Below are positions 7,059-15,635 of a stretch of DNA of 64,000 nt, piece by piece; the stretch's first letter is position 1; each line of letters opens with the position of its first letter. Position numbers and translations under genes: made by a program. The stretch lies in contig JARKPO010000013.1 in NCBI GenBank assembly GCA_029975215.1, positions 22,948-86,947 of the forward strand, written 5' to 3'. The DNA is from Levilinea sp. (GTDB lineage: Bacteria; Chloroflexota; Anaerolineae; Anaerolineales; Anaerolineaceae). The notes beneath the pieces were generated by a model. That model was not told where the DNA came from. It saw only the letters and a program-made list of their open reading frames with translations, and searched no databases.

Positions 7059-8203
7059 TATACCTGGATCACGCTGCAACCTCCTGGCCAAAACCGCCCG
7101 AAGTGTTGGCGGCGATGCATGATTTTCTGGAGCGTGCCGGGGGAAACCCCGGCCGTTCCGGCCATAAACTCTCCATCGAAGCTGCGCGTGTGATTTATGA
7201 CGCCCGCGATGCCCTGGCCGATTTGTTTGGCATCCAAGACCCCGCGCGGGTGATCTTTACGCTGAACGCCACCCACGCCCTCAATCTGGCCATTCAAGGA
7301 ATTCTCCAACCCGGTCACCGGGTGATCACCGGCGGTATGGAACACAACGCCGTCATGCGCCCTTTGCGCGCCCTGGAACAGCGCGGCCTGCTGTTGGAAG
7401 TGGTTCCCGCAGAGGCAGACGGCAGCCTCTCACCCCAAAAATTCGCAGCGGCGCTGCAAACCCCTGCACGCCTGGTGATCCTTAACCATGCCAGTAACGT
7501 GTGCGGCACCATCGCACCCGTGGCAGAAATTGCCAGACTGGCACACGCAGCCGGGGCCTGGGTGTTGGTGGATGCAGCGCAGACCGCTGGCAGTGTACCC
7601 ATTCATCTTCCAACCCTGGGCGTCGACATGCTGGCCTTCACCGGCCACAAAGGGCTGCAAGGTCCGCCCGGAACTGGCGGCCTGGTGCTTGCCGACAGCT
7701 TTGACCCTGCCGATCTGTCTCCCCTGGTCCGCGGCGGCACCGGCAGCCGCTCCGAATTTGAAACTCAGCCAGAGGATCTGCCGGACCGCTATGAAAGCGG
7801 AACGCCCAACGGCGTGGGCATTGCCGGCCTCAAAGCCGGAATCGATTGGATTCAAACGCGCGGCCTGGATGCGCTGAGGGAACAGGAACACGCGCTGGCC
7901 CTGACCCTTCGGCAGGGCTTGATCGGCCTCCCCCAAGTGAAGGTTTACGGCCCTGCGGATCTAACCGCGTCTGCAGCCATTGTATCCTTCACCGTCGAAG
8001 GGAAACAAGTCTCAGAAATTGGGCGGCGCCTGGATAACGAATTTGACATCCTTTGCCGGGTTGGGTTGCACTGCGCCCCAGCCGCCCACCGCTCGCTGGG
8101 GACTTTTCCTCAGGGGACCGTGCGGCTGGCCGTAGGCCCCACCACCACCCCGCAAGACATCATGCGCACTCTCAGCGCCATCGAATGGATCGTGAAAACA
8201 TGA
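7055..8203 (+). CDS. Cysteine desulfurase family protein (class V aminotransferase, selenium-linked type)
   Basis: A 382-residue PLP enzyme. Asp174 in VDAAQ and the Schiff-base Lys199 in FTGHKGLQGPPGTGG are present; Cys340 in GLHCAPAAHRSLGT is at the position of the catalytic Cys of group II desulfurases, and the unusual GPPGTGG stretch resembles the EF2568-like subfamily found beside selenium-dependent molybdenum hydroxylase genes. It probably frees S or Se from (seleno)cysteine and passes it to the TusA-like protein, whose gene it overlaps by four bases. The following DUF3343 gene overlaps its stop codon as well, so all three are translationally coupled. Confidence 0.87.
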   Translation: MIYLDHAATSWPKPPEVLAAMHDFLERAGGNPGRSGHKLSIEAARVIYDARDALADLFGIQDPARVIFTLNATHALNLAIQGILQPGHRVITGGMEHNAVMRPLRALEQRGLLLEVVPAEADGSLSPQKFAAALQTPARLVILNHASNVCGTIAPVAEIARLAHAAGAWVLVDAAQTAGSVPIHLPTLGVDMLAFTGHKGLQGPPGTGGLVLADSFDPADLSPLVRGGTGSRSEFETQPEDLPDRYESGTPNGVGIAGLKAGIDWIQTRGLDALREQEHALALTLRQGLIGLPQVKVYGPADLTASAAIVSFTVEGKQVSEIGRRLDNEFDILCRVGLHCAPAAHRSLGTFPQGTVRLAVGPTTTPQDIMRTLSAIEWIVKT

Positions 8204-8418
8204 ACCACGGGGTTGTCCTGTTTCATACCACCACTTCTGCGCTGCGCGGCGAAAAAGCGCTCAAGAAAGCGGGCTTCCCCGTTAAGCTGATCCCCACCCC
8301 GCGCGAATTGTCCAGCGACTGCGGGTTTGTAATTGAATTTCAAAACGCCTCGCTGGAGGCAATCCAGGCGGCCTTAACCGCCGCAGGGCTGGAATTTGAA
8401 ATTCATCCTCTGCCGTGA
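8200..8418 (+). CDS. DUF3343 protein, putative Se/S carrier
   Basis: A 72-residue protein beginning at the ATG that overlaps the desulfurase stop (ATGA). The block TPRELSSDCG with Cys41 is the DUF3343 hallmark. DUF3343 proteins occur beside YedE, TusA-like and desulfurase-like genes in genomes that use selenium as a labile cofactor and are proposed carriers. A hairpin follows, then the convergent mscS-type gene. Confidence 0.85.
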   Translation: MNHGVVLFHTTTSALRGEKALKKAGFPVKLIPTPRELSSDCGFVIEFQNASLEAIQAALTAAGLEFEIHPLP

Positions 8419-8419
8419 T

Positions 8420-8450
8420 CCCCGTTCATCCGCCAACGCGGTGAACGGGG
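8420..8450. terminator. Hairpin between convergent genes
   Basis: CCCCGTTCA (8420-8428) pairs with TGAACGGGG (8442-8450) and an inner CCGC/GCGG extends the stem. There is no T-run, so termination here may be weak or Rho-assisted. Confidence 0.45.
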
Positions 8451-8490
8451 GCCAGCCCCAGCAGACCGGCGCAAGTGCACGAATTCAGCC

Positions 8491-9711
8491 TCACGCCGAC
8501 CGCACCGAGCGTGAAAAATCGGAAAAATCCAATCCGCTGGGCTGCTGGAACACGCGCAGGTCAAAATTCGGCGCCGCCGCCAGCAGATGATCAAAAATTT
8601 CGGATTGAATCAGCTCATAGGCCGTCCATTCTGTGGTCCTGGCGAACACGTACACCTCAATGTCCAGACCGTTGGGGCTGGGGGCCAGCGCCCGCACCAG
8701 GAAGGGCATGTTTTCCTGGTAAATATCCTCGCGGCTCTTGAGGTACTTCACAATGTAGCGCCGGAAGACCTCCACATTGGTGATCTGCGGCCCGTCCAGG
8801 GGCGAATCAAAATGGTCCGCATGCTGCTGGCGGTAGGCCGCAAGATCTTCGATCTTGCGGTCCACGAAGGACTGCAGACGGTCAATGCGCCGCAGCCTTT
8901 GCAGCAGCTCAGCGTCGCAGAACTTGATCGTATTCATATCCACCGAAATCGAACGCTGAATGCGCCGCCCGCCGCTCTCTTTCATCCCGCGCCAGTTGCG
9001 GTAGGCCACTTCCACGATCTTATAGGTGGGGATCACCGAATAGGTCATGTCAAAATTGCGGATCTTGATAGTGTGCAGATTAATGTTGACCACATCCCCG
9101 TCCGCGCTGTAGCTGGGCACTTCGATCCAATCGCCTTCTTTGATCAAATCGTTGGCCACGATCTGGATGCTGGCCACCAGAGACAGCAGCGTGCCCTGAA
9201 AGATGAGCAGCACCACCGCGGTCAGCGCCCCCAGGCTGGTCAGCAGCACCCAGGGGGACTGCCCGGTCAGCAGGGTGATGCTGAAGATGATCGCCACCAC
9301 CACCGCCAGAATCTTGACCAGATCCAAATAGCCCTGAATGCTGACCCCGTTGTAATTCTTGCTGGTCTCATAAATGTCGTTGACGGCGTTCAGCAGGGCG
9401 TTAAAGGTCACTGCAGACAGCCAGATGATCAGGATCAGGGCAGTCTTCTGCATGCCGTCTTGCAGACTGGGGAAAAAGGGCGCAAAGGCGTATACCACCA
9501 ACAGGGGCGCCAGCCAGGCGGTGCGGAAAGGGCGCAGATGGCGCACCAGGATGTCATCCGATTTTGAGGCGGTGCGGGCGGCCATATAGAACAGCACCCG
9601 GCCGATCACATTGCGCGCAAACAAAAACGCCGCAGCGCTGAGGATCAGCAGCGCGCCCAAAGCAATTTCGGGGTTCTCCGCCGCCCAGGTTTCCACAGTT
9701 GTCCAGTTCAT
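8491..9711 (-). CDS. MscS-family mechanosensitive ion channel (YbdG-like)
   Basis: The 406-residue protein has four or five membrane helices in the first 170 residues, then the MscS pore helix and beta domain (LTSLGALTAVVLLIFQGTL, then VANDLIKEGDWIEV at about 200-215) and a long C-terminal cytoplasmic part. YSVIPTYKIVEVAYRNWRGMKESGGRRI matches the YbdG/MscM branch, which responds weakly to hypo-osmotic stress. Start at 9711 is chosen because GCAGGAGGGA precedes that ATG; a longer frame from 9801 has no binding site. Confidence 0.88.
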   Translation of the reverse strand: MNWTTVETWAAENPEIALGALLILSAAAFLFARNVIGRVLFYMAARTASKSDDILVRHLRPFRTAWLAPLLVVYAFAPFFPSLQDGMQKTALILIIWLSAVTFNALLNAVNDIYETSKNYNGVSIQGYLDLVKILAVVVAIIFSITLLTGQSPWVLLTSLGALTAVVLLIFQGTLLSLVASIQIVANDLIKEGDWIEVPSYSADGDVVNINLHTIKIRNFDMTYSVIPTYKIVEVAYRNWRGMKESGGRRIQRSISVDMNTIKFCDAELLQRLRRIDRLQSFVDRKIEDLAAYRQQHADHFDSPLDGPQITNVEVFRRYIVKYLKSREDIYQENMPFLVRALAPSPNGLDIEVYVFARTTEWTAYELIQSEIFDHLLAAAPNFDLRVFQQPSGLDFSDFSRSVRSA

Positions 9712-9811
9712 ACCCTTCCCTCCTGCCCAACCTATTAACCTCTCCGCCAATTCCGTAAGAACGATCCGCAGATGGCGCAGATTTCGCAGATAAATCCTCA
9801 CCCACTCTGCA

Positions 9812-9907
9812 CGTCATTGCAAGCCGCGTAGCAGCGAAGCCCGGTGGCCTGGTCCTCGCACTTTGAGGGTGTACCCTCGCACTTTGAGGGTGTGGCGATC
9901 TCCTCTT
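9812..9907. repeat. Dispersed intergenic repeat with tandem 21-bp units
   Basis: The segment begins with CGTCATTGCAAGCCGCG, like the common bacterial intergenic repeat GTCATTGCGAGCC..GCGAAGC..GGCGATCTCC, and ends GGCGATCTCC. Inside are two near-identical units (CCTCGCACTTTGAGGGTGT at 9854 and 9875). Each unit can fold on itself (CCTC/GAGG). A related copy in the opposite orientation lies at 63376-63418. Confidence 0.6.
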
Positions 9908-10065
9908 GCCTCTTATTTTGACATGTTTTGTCAATATTATCAAGTTTAACCTTAACATTCACGGTATCCAAACCACCCCTGAACCAATTCTTAATATCCC
10001 CCTGCTATCCTATGACCGTGATCGAAAAACGATCCAACTTAATCAACAACTAGAAGGAGTGCACC

Positions 10066-10806
10066 ATGAACTTCAAGAAATGGATCCCCGCCATCCTCGC
10101 GGGAACACTGCTGCTGACGGGCGTCGTCGGCGTCATCGGAATCTCAGCCGTCAAGATGGTCAGCGCTGCGGCCCCTGCCGCCCGCACGGCCGACCTTCCC
10201 GAACCCATGATGGGCCGCGGCCCCGGCGGCGGCTACGCCAGCGAAGAACTGGCCAGCGCCCTGGGCATCACCACCGACCAACTTGAGCAGGCCTATCAAA
10301 ACGCCCACGAACAGGCCCTGGCCAAAGCCGTGGCCGCCGGCCAGATCACCCAGGCCCAGGCGGATCAAATGAAAACTGGCATGCGCATGCCCTTCGGCGT
10401 GGGCGGCGGCTGGATGCAGGACAGCGGGGTAGATTTTGACGCCCTGCTGGCTGAAGCCCTGAATATCACCCCCGAACAGCTCCAGGCCGCTCGCGAACAA
10501 GCTGCCCAGGCTCGCCTGGCGCAGCAGGTGGCCGACGGCGAAATCACCCAGGAACAGGCCGACCTGATCCAGGGCCGCCGCGCCCTCTACACCAACTCGG
10601 CTTTCATCAGCCAGATGCAGGCGGCCTTTGAAAAGGCCGTGCAGCAGGCCGTGTCGGACGGCGTCATCAGCCAGTCGGTAGCCGACCAAATCCTGACAGA
10701 ACGCGCCGAGAACGGCGCCCCCGGTCTGGGCGGCTGGATGGGCGGCTGGATGGACGGCGGGCACATGGAGCGCGGCATGGGCCGCGGGATGGGGGGCCGC
10801 CGCTAA
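10066..10806 (+). CDS. Secreted repeat protein of unknown function (DUF2680-like)
   Basis: A 246-residue exported protein. Residues 1-35 form a signal peptide (Lys then a long hydrophobic core, cleavage near VSAAAPA). Three imperfect helical repeats follow: LASALGITTDQLEQAY..GQITQAQADQM, LAEALNITPEQLQAAR..GEITQEQADLI and VQQAVSDGVISQSVADQIL. The C-terminal tail is rich in Gly, Met and Arg (MGGWMDGGHMERGMGRGMGG) and could bind metal; that is inference. AGAAGGAG precedes the ATG and a strong terminator follows, so the gene is monocistronic. Confidence 0.75.
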   Translation: MNFKKWIPAILAGTLLLTGVVGVIGISAVKMVSAAAPAARTADLPEPMMGRGPGGGYASEELASALGITTDQLEQAYQNAHEQALAKAVAAGQITQAQADQMKTGMRMPFGVGGGWMQDSGVDFDALLAEALNITPEQLQAAREQAAQARLAQQVADGEITQEQADLIQGRRALYTNSAFISQMQAAFEKAVQQAVSDGVISQSVADQILTERAENGAPGLGGWMGGWMDGGHMERGMGRGMGGRR

Positions 10807-10837
10807 CCCGATCCCCTTTTCAACTCGCAATGCAAGC

Positions 10838-10877
10838 GCCGCGCCTGGAAAGAGCTTTTCCAGGCGCGGCTTTTTTT
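10838..10877 (+). terminator. Intrinsic terminator of the secreted repeat protein gene
   Basis: A 14-bp perfect stem (10838-10851 with 10857-10870), 5-nt loop and seven T residues (10871-10877). Confidence 0.92.
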
Positions 10878-10931
10878 CATCATCCCCACGGCGCGCGGTT
10901 TACGGGTAGAATCCAGCGCAGAGGTGACTCC

Positions 10932-11975
10932 ATGTTCGTCGGCGGCGAATTTTATCCCGACCCGCGCTGGGTGCGGGCAGAACCCCAGCTCAACACCACC
11001 GGCATGTATTTCCTCAACGGCGGGCGGGCCTGCCTGACGGTCATTGCTGCCGCCCTGCGCGCCCGCGGCGTGCGCCGCATCCTCCTGCCCAGCTACCTGT
11101 GCCCCTCCATCCCCAAAACCCTGCGCGCTGGCGGCCTATCCACCGCCTTCTACCGCGTGCGCGCCGATCTCTCCCTCGATCTGGAAGATATCGCCCGCCA
11201 GCAGAGCCGGGCGCAGGCCCTGTATTTCATTAATTACTTTGGCTTTGCCCATCCCCCCGCCGTGCGCGCCTTCTTGCAGGACTACCAGCGTTCCGGCGGC
11301 TGGGTGGTGGAAGATAACGCCCAGGCGGGCTTTCTGGAACCGACTGTCGGCGATTTTGTCTTCAACAGCCTGCGCAAACTGTGCGCGCACGACGGAGCAT
11401 ACCTGCACAGCCGGTTAGACCTGTCCTCCCTCCTGGCCAGCTATCCCCCCGTCCCCAACCCGCGCCTGCCCCTCATCCGCGCCTACCGTCAGGGCCTGTA
11501 CGCCTACCATGTCGAGCACCACGGCAGCCACGCCCGCCTGCGCTCGCTTTACCGCCAGGCCGAGCGCCTGTACGAACGTCTGCCGGTCATCCACGGCGAT
11601 CCGCAGGAACGCAGCCAGATTGAGCACCTGGATTGGGTGGGTCTGCGTCAGGCGCGCCGCAGCAATTATCAGACCCTCTTGGAGCTGCTGGCCAGCATCC
11701 CCCAGGCCGTGCCCATCTTCCCCCAGCTGCAGGCCGACAACCTGCCCCTGGGCCTGCCCGTGTACCTGCCCCGCGGCCTGCGGGACCGCGTCTATGAGGC
11801 TCTGGGGCAGGTCGGGGTGGCCGCCGTCATCCACTGGCCGCCCCATGCCCGCGCCGACGCCCACACGCGGGCCGCCGCCGAGCGCATGCTCACCCTGCCG
11901 GTGGACGAACGCGCCGGCCGCAGGCATATGGAATACCTGGCCCTCCAACTTTCACGCGCCCTGGCGGGTGTGTAG
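10932..11975 (+). CDS. DegT/DnrJ/EryC1-like PLP-fold protein
   Basis: The 347-residue protein looks like a fold-type I aminotransferase of the DegT group: YFLNGGRACLTVIAAALRARG near 25-46 (cofactor-phosphate region), IINYFGF-type segment near 100-104, VVEDNAQAGF with Asp128 contacting the pyridine ring, and FNSLRKLCAHDGAYL with the candidate Schiff-base Lys149. It is shorter than classic sugar aminotransferases. The start is the ATG with GAGGTGA upstream. It stands alone without sugar-nucleotide genes nearby, so substrate is unknown. Confidence 0.7.
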   Translation: MFVGGEFYPDPRWVRAEPQLNTTGMYFLNGGRACLTVIAAALRARGVRRILLPSYLCPSIPKTLRAGGLSTAFYRVRADLSLDLEDIARQQSRAQALYFINYFGFAHPPAVRAFLQDYQRSGGWVVEDNAQAGFLEPTVGDFVFNSLRKLCAHDGAYLHSRLDLSSLLASYPPVPNPRLPLIRAYRQGLYAYHVEHHGSHARLRSLYRQAERLYERLPVIHGDPQERSQIEHLDWVGLRQARRSNYQTLLELLASIPQAVPIFPQLQADNLPLGLPVYLPRGLRDRVYEALGQVGVAAVIHWPPHARADAHTRAAAERMLTLPVDERAGRRHMEYLALQLSRALAGV

Positions 11976-12164
11976 GTCGCGCCGATCTCAAAGCTGGCAG
12001 ATAGTTGTATACTTAATGAAGCCTGCTGCCCGCCGCCGCACCATCACGGCCAGCCCGCACCCGCCGGGCGCGCAGCCCCTCTTGTCTCGCAGCCAAACAC
12101 CAAGCGGCAGCTTGAGTTGAAACCTTCTAGTCCCAAAAGTATTGTGTGTTTCAGGAGAACCAAA

Positions 12165-12641
12165 ATGAAAGCAGTCATCGTCTATGATTCCGTCTTTGGC
12201 AACACCGAAAAGGTGGCCCAATCCGTCGGGCAGGCACTGGGTGCTTCCGCCGAGGTGTCGGTTCTGCGCGTCAGCGAGGCCACCCCTGAACGTCTGCGCG
12301 GGGCCGATCTGCTCATCGCCGGGGCGCCCACCCGCCAGTTCCGGCCTTCAGACGGCATGCGCCAATGGTTAGATTCTCTCCCCGCCGGAGCCTTGCAGGG
12401 CATGAAAACCGCCGCCTTCGATACGCGCATGTCGGTGAAAGACGCCAAGGTGTGGATCCTCACCGTCATGGTGAAAATCTTTGGTTATGCCGCCGAGCCG
12501 ATGGCCAAAAAGCTGAAAGCCAAAGGCGGCCAGCCCACCGGCACACCCGCAGGTTTTTTAGTCAAAGGCACCGAAGGCCCCTTGTTTGACGGCGAATTGG
12601 AACGCGCCGCCGCCTGGGCCCAAGGCCTCACCGCCAACTAG
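12165..12641 (+). CDS. Flavodoxin-like protein
   Basis: A 158-residue flavodoxin-fold protein. The FMN phosphate loop is YDSVFGNTEKVA (residues 8-19), followed by GADLLIAGAPTRQFRPSDGM for the second FMN loop. The family carries electrons or acts as a quinone reductase or menaquinone-dependent enzyme. CAGGAG lies upstream of the ATG. A perfect 11-bp hairpin follows the stop, so it is probably monocistronic. Confidence 0.85.
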   Translation: MKAVIVYDSVFGNTEKVAQSVGQALGASAEVSVLRVSEATPERLRGADLLIAGAPTRQFRPSDGMRQWLDSLPAGALQGMKTAAFDTRMSVKDAKVWILTVMVKIFGYAAEPMAKKLKAKGGQPTGTPAGFLVKGTEGPLFDGELERAAAWAQGLTAN

Positions 12642-12663
12642 TTTTCTTTTTTGTCATACAAAA

Positions 12664-12693
12664 AATCACCCCGCGCAGTCCGGCGGGGTGATT
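12664..12693 (+). terminator. Hairpin terminator after the flavodoxin gene
   Basis: AATCACCCCGC (12664-12674) pairs perfectly with GCGGGGTGATT (12683-12693), followed by GTCTTTC. Confidence 0.7.
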
Positions 12694-12765
12694 GTCTTTC
12701 GTGGGCAGACATGGTACAGTACAAGGGACAATCGTTTACCCCCTGATCACCCAGGAGAAACCGCC

Positions 12766-13623
12766 ATGCCCTCCACTCGTTCCGTAGCCCAAGTGTTTGC
12801 CAGCCGCCCCACTCTGGAAGGTGCCGGCGTCCACCTTAAACGCGGGTTCAGTCACGGTCAAGAGACCCTCTTTGACCCCTTCCTGCTCTTCGACGATTTC
12901 AGCGGCGACGATCCCGCCGACTTCATCGCCGGTTTCCCATGGCACCCCCACCGCGGCATTGAAACCATCACCTACCTGCTGGAAGGTGAGGTGGAACACG
13001 GCGACTCGCTGGGCAACGCCGGCAGCATCCGCCCCGGCGATGTGCAGTGGATGACGGCCGGCAGCGGCATCATCCACCAGGAAATGCCCATCCCCAGCCC
13101 CAACGGAAAACTGGTCGGCTTTCAGTTGTGGGCCAATCTCCCCGCCAGCCACAAGATGATTGCGCCGCGCTACCGCGGCATCACCGCCAGCGAAATCCCC
13201 CAGATTCACCACGGTGGGGCGCGCGTGCGGGTGATCTGCGGCACCCTCCAGGGCCACACCGGCCCCGCCCAGGATATCATCATCGCCCCTGAATATCTGG
13301 ATGTCAGTCTGGACGCCAACGGCGCCTGGCTGCACCCCACTCCCCCAGGCCACACTGCCTTTGCCTACTTGTTCGAGGGTACGGCCAGCTTTGCCCCCGG
13401 CGCGGCCAAAGCCGTCTCTGGCAGCATCGTGCTGTTCAACAGCGGCGACCAGGTGGAAATCGCCGCCGGAGATCACGGTGCCCGCTTCCTCTTCATCTCC
13501 GGAAAGCCCCTGCGCGAACCCATCGCCTGGGGCGGGCCGATCGTGATGAACACCGCTGAAGAGCTGCGCACGGCCTTTGCCGAATTCCGCGCGGGGACCT
13601 TCATCAAGCATCCCCAGGGCTAA
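12766..13623 (+). CDS. Pirin family protein
   Basis: A 285-residue two-cupin protein. The N-terminal cupin holds the metal ligands of pirins: WHPHRGIETITYLLEGEVEH (about 60-79, two His) and GSGIIHQEMP with His and Glu near 103-108. The C-terminal Pirin_C domain covers about 170-270. Bacterial pirins are iron-dependent quercetinase-like enzymes or redox sensors; the role here is unknown. CCAGGAGAAA precedes the ATG. The next gene is convergent and only 12 bases away. Confidence 0.9.
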   Translation: MPSTRSVAQVFASRPTLEGAGVHLKRGFSHGQETLFDPFLLFDDFSGDDPADFIAGFPWHPHRGIETITYLLEGEVEHGDSLGNAGSIRPGDVQWMTAGSGIIHQEMPIPSPNGKLVGFQLWANLPASHKMIAPRYRGITASEIPQIHHGGARVRVICGTLQGHTGPAQDIIIAPEYLDVSLDANGAWLHPTPPGHTAFAYLFEGTASFAPGAAKAVSGSIVLFNSGDQVEIAAGDHGARFLFISGKPLREPIAWGGPIVMNTAEELRTAFAEFRAGTFIKHPQG

Positions 13624-13635
13624 CCCGCACCCGCC

Positions 13636-14274
13636 TCAGGCCAACTGGTGCAGCTGCACGGTGAACACCCCCGCGCAGGAGGAGATTTGCGTATAGTGTG
13701 CGTCCAAACCTGCCGCCCGCAGGGCAGCCAGTGATTCATCCGCCAGCCAGAAATATTCCTGCTCCCACTCCGGCCCCATCGCCTGCCGCAGAACATCTTC
13801 TGCCGCGGCATTTTCAAAGGCCAAATCGCCGATCACCAGTCGGCCGCCCACCTTCAGGTACTGCGCCAGGTAACGGCGGCACAGCCTGACCTTTTCTTCC
13901 AGGGGGAAGTGGTGCAGGGTGTAGCCGGAGACGACTGCATCGAAGCGGCGTTCAAATTCCTGCGGCCAGGGGCCGCGCACATCCGCCTGAGCAAACACCG
14001 CCCCCGGCAGCTTGGCCCGCGCCCGTGCCAGCATCTCGCCTGAAAAATCCACCCCCCACAGGCGACAGCCCCGCCGCATCAGCAGTTCGGCCAGGTTGCC
14101 CGTACCTGTACCCAAATCCAACACCTCGGCGCCCTGCCCCACACCCGCCGCCTGCACCACCGCCGCCAACACACGCGAATACCCGTCAAAGGGAAAGCCT
14201 GTATCGGGCCGCACGGAGTCATCGTAGCTTTCGGCCCAGGCGTCAAACTCTTCCGGATAAAATTCGTCCGCCAT
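13636..14274 (-). CDS. Class I SAM-dependent methyltransferase
   Basis: A 212-residue methyltransferase resembling YrrT/UbiE-type enzymes. Motif I is VLDLGTGTGNLAELL (about 51-65), the acidic end of strand 2 is GVDFSG, and motif IV region is FDAVVSGYTLHHFPLEEK. N-terminal FDAWAESYDDSVR is typical of small-molecule methyltransferases. GAGGTGA precedes the ATG. Substrate cannot be read from the sequence. It may be co-transcribed from the upstream phosphotransferase gene, although a 126-base gap separates them. Confidence 0.82.
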   Translation of the reverse strand: MADEFYPEEFDAWAESYDDSVRPDTGFPFDGYSRVLAAVVQAAGVGQGAEVLDLGTGTGNLAELLMRRGCRLWGVDFSGEMLARARAKLPGAVFAQADVRGPWPQEFERRFDAVVSGYTLHHFPLEEKVRLCRRYLAQYLKVGGRLVIGDLAFENAAAEDVLRQAMGPEWEQEYFWLADESLAALRAAGLDAHYTQISSCAGVFTVQLHQLA

Positions 14275-14400
14275 CCTATCACCTCACAAGTTCACCGCAG
14301 CCGTTCCGGCTGCTGCTCAATCCAATGCGCAGTGCGCCACTGCCGCTGCGTTGCACAACGGCCCGCTGGGGGTTTAAAACCGCTGTCCGCCCGTTTTCCG

Positions 14401-15360
14401 TCATCCCTGCGCCTCCTGTGCGGCAATGGCTGCCAGCGCCCGTTCGATAAACTGCTGAACCTCCCGTTGAATCGTATCCGCGGTGATATCCCCGCGCCCG
14501 TAGGGTTCAAAAAAAGCCGCCCACCCGGCCAAATCGTCCCCCGCCAGGCGCGCCAACCGCAGTGCCGCGGCCAAATCCCAATACGGCAGCCAGCCCTCGT
14601 CCACAGGCCGCACCGCGCGGTAAGCATCCCAAAAGGCCTGCGCCGCCTCCCAGCCCAAAATCCAGGCCAGATCCAGGCGGCTGATGCCTGCATCCAGCAG
14701 TGGATCGCCCAAAACGGCATCTTCCCAATCCACCACCGCCGCCAGCTGCCCGTCACGCCACAGAAGGTTCCCCGGCCAGTAATCCCCATGCAGCAGGGCA
14801 TCAGGATTCACGGCGGGCAGCGGCCACACCGGGCGCAGCACCGCTCGCAGACGTTCCTCCTGCCAAAAAGGGTCATGCTGCCCCACGCCAAAGGCTGCTT
14901 CAAAGTCGGTCGGGGGCCGCTCCAAAAAGCCCAGCGCGGCTGCCTCCCTGCCCAGGGCGTGAATGTTAGCCAGCTGCTCGCCCATCTGGCGCGCATAGGC
15001 CAGCCGGTCAACGGGGTCAAATTCCACCCGTCCCGCCACATAGGCGGTCACCCCATAGGCCTCTGAGAACACCCGCCCAGAGAAATCCACACCGTAGGGC
15101 TGGGGCACAGCCAGGCCGCGCCCCCAGGCCAACCGCAGACATTCGAATTCCACCTGTACGGTGTGGGGCAAGCCCCGGCCCGCGCGGCGCACCACCCGCG
15201 TTTCCAGCTCGCCGTCGGCTGTCTCCACCTCCACCCGGCTGGTCTGCGCCGAAAGCCCACCACCCAGCGCCTCCCAACGCCGCAGCCTGCCGCCTGGCAC
15301 CCAGGTTTCGACCCACCGCGAGTATGCTGAAAGCCAATGCTCGCCCATCCCATGTACCAT
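14401..15360 (-). CDS. Aminoglycoside phosphotransferase-like kinase family protein
   Basis: A protein of about 319 residues with the APH/choline-kinase fold. The Brenner motif LLHGDYWPGNLLW (catalytic Asp) and the metal-binding VVDWEDAVLGDPLLD are intact. The N-terminal lobe is divergent but includes GGGLSAQTSRVEV as the likely ATP loop. Substrate is unknown; this group includes kinases of small metabolites as well as drug-modifying enzymes, and resistance should not be assumed. Start choice is unsure among ATG 15360, ATG 15348 and TTG 15369. A TATAAT on this strand at 15393-15388 fits a start near 15381. Confidence 0.8.
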   Translation of the reverse strand: MVHGMGEHWLSAYSRWVETWVPGGRLRRWEALGGGLSAQTSRVEVETADGELETRVVRRAGRGLPHTVQVEFECLRLAWGRGLAVPQPYGVDFSGRVFSEAYGVTAYVAGRVEFDPVDRLAYARQMGEQLANIHALGREAAALGFLERPPTDFEAAFGVGQHDPFWQEERLRAVLRPVWPLPAVNPDALLHGDYWPGNLLWRDGQLAAVVDWEDAVLGDPLLDAGISRLDLAWILGWEAAQAFWDAYRAVRPVDEGWLPYWDLAAALRLARLAGDDLAGWAAFFEPYGRGDITADTIQREVQQFIERALAAIAAQEAQG

Positions 15361-15508
15361 CCCATCCAAAAATGTCTATCTGGCCTGATTATAGCGGCAC
15401 TTCACCGCCGCCGCCCAACCAAACCGCTGGTTAGACGCCGTTGGGGAAATTTTGAACAGCGGGGGGCAATTCATTTTTCATTTCACTGCAAATCCGGTGT
15501 TTTTCCGC

Positions 15509-15537
15509 TTGACGCGATCTTCCGATCATCCTATGAT
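15509..15537 (+). promoter_or_regulatory. Sigma-70-type promoter of the signalling operon
   Basis: TTGACG (15509-15514) and TATGAT (15532-15537) are 17 bases apart, giving a leader of about 90 nt before the histidine kinase. Nothing else is seen in the 15370-15635 gap. Confidence 0.7.
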
Positions 15538-15635
15538 ACTTTTTATCTCTGGTTTTCTTTCTCGTCCGCATCCCTTACAGCCAGATCTGAGGATCATCCC
15601 CTGGTGCCGCCCACCATTACCCAGGAGACCGACCA

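Noticed and set aside
14401..15360. Antibiotic (aminoglycoside) resistance gene
   Set aside because: Only the general APH fold motifs are present; the sequence does not resemble known resistance enzymes and the context is ordinary.
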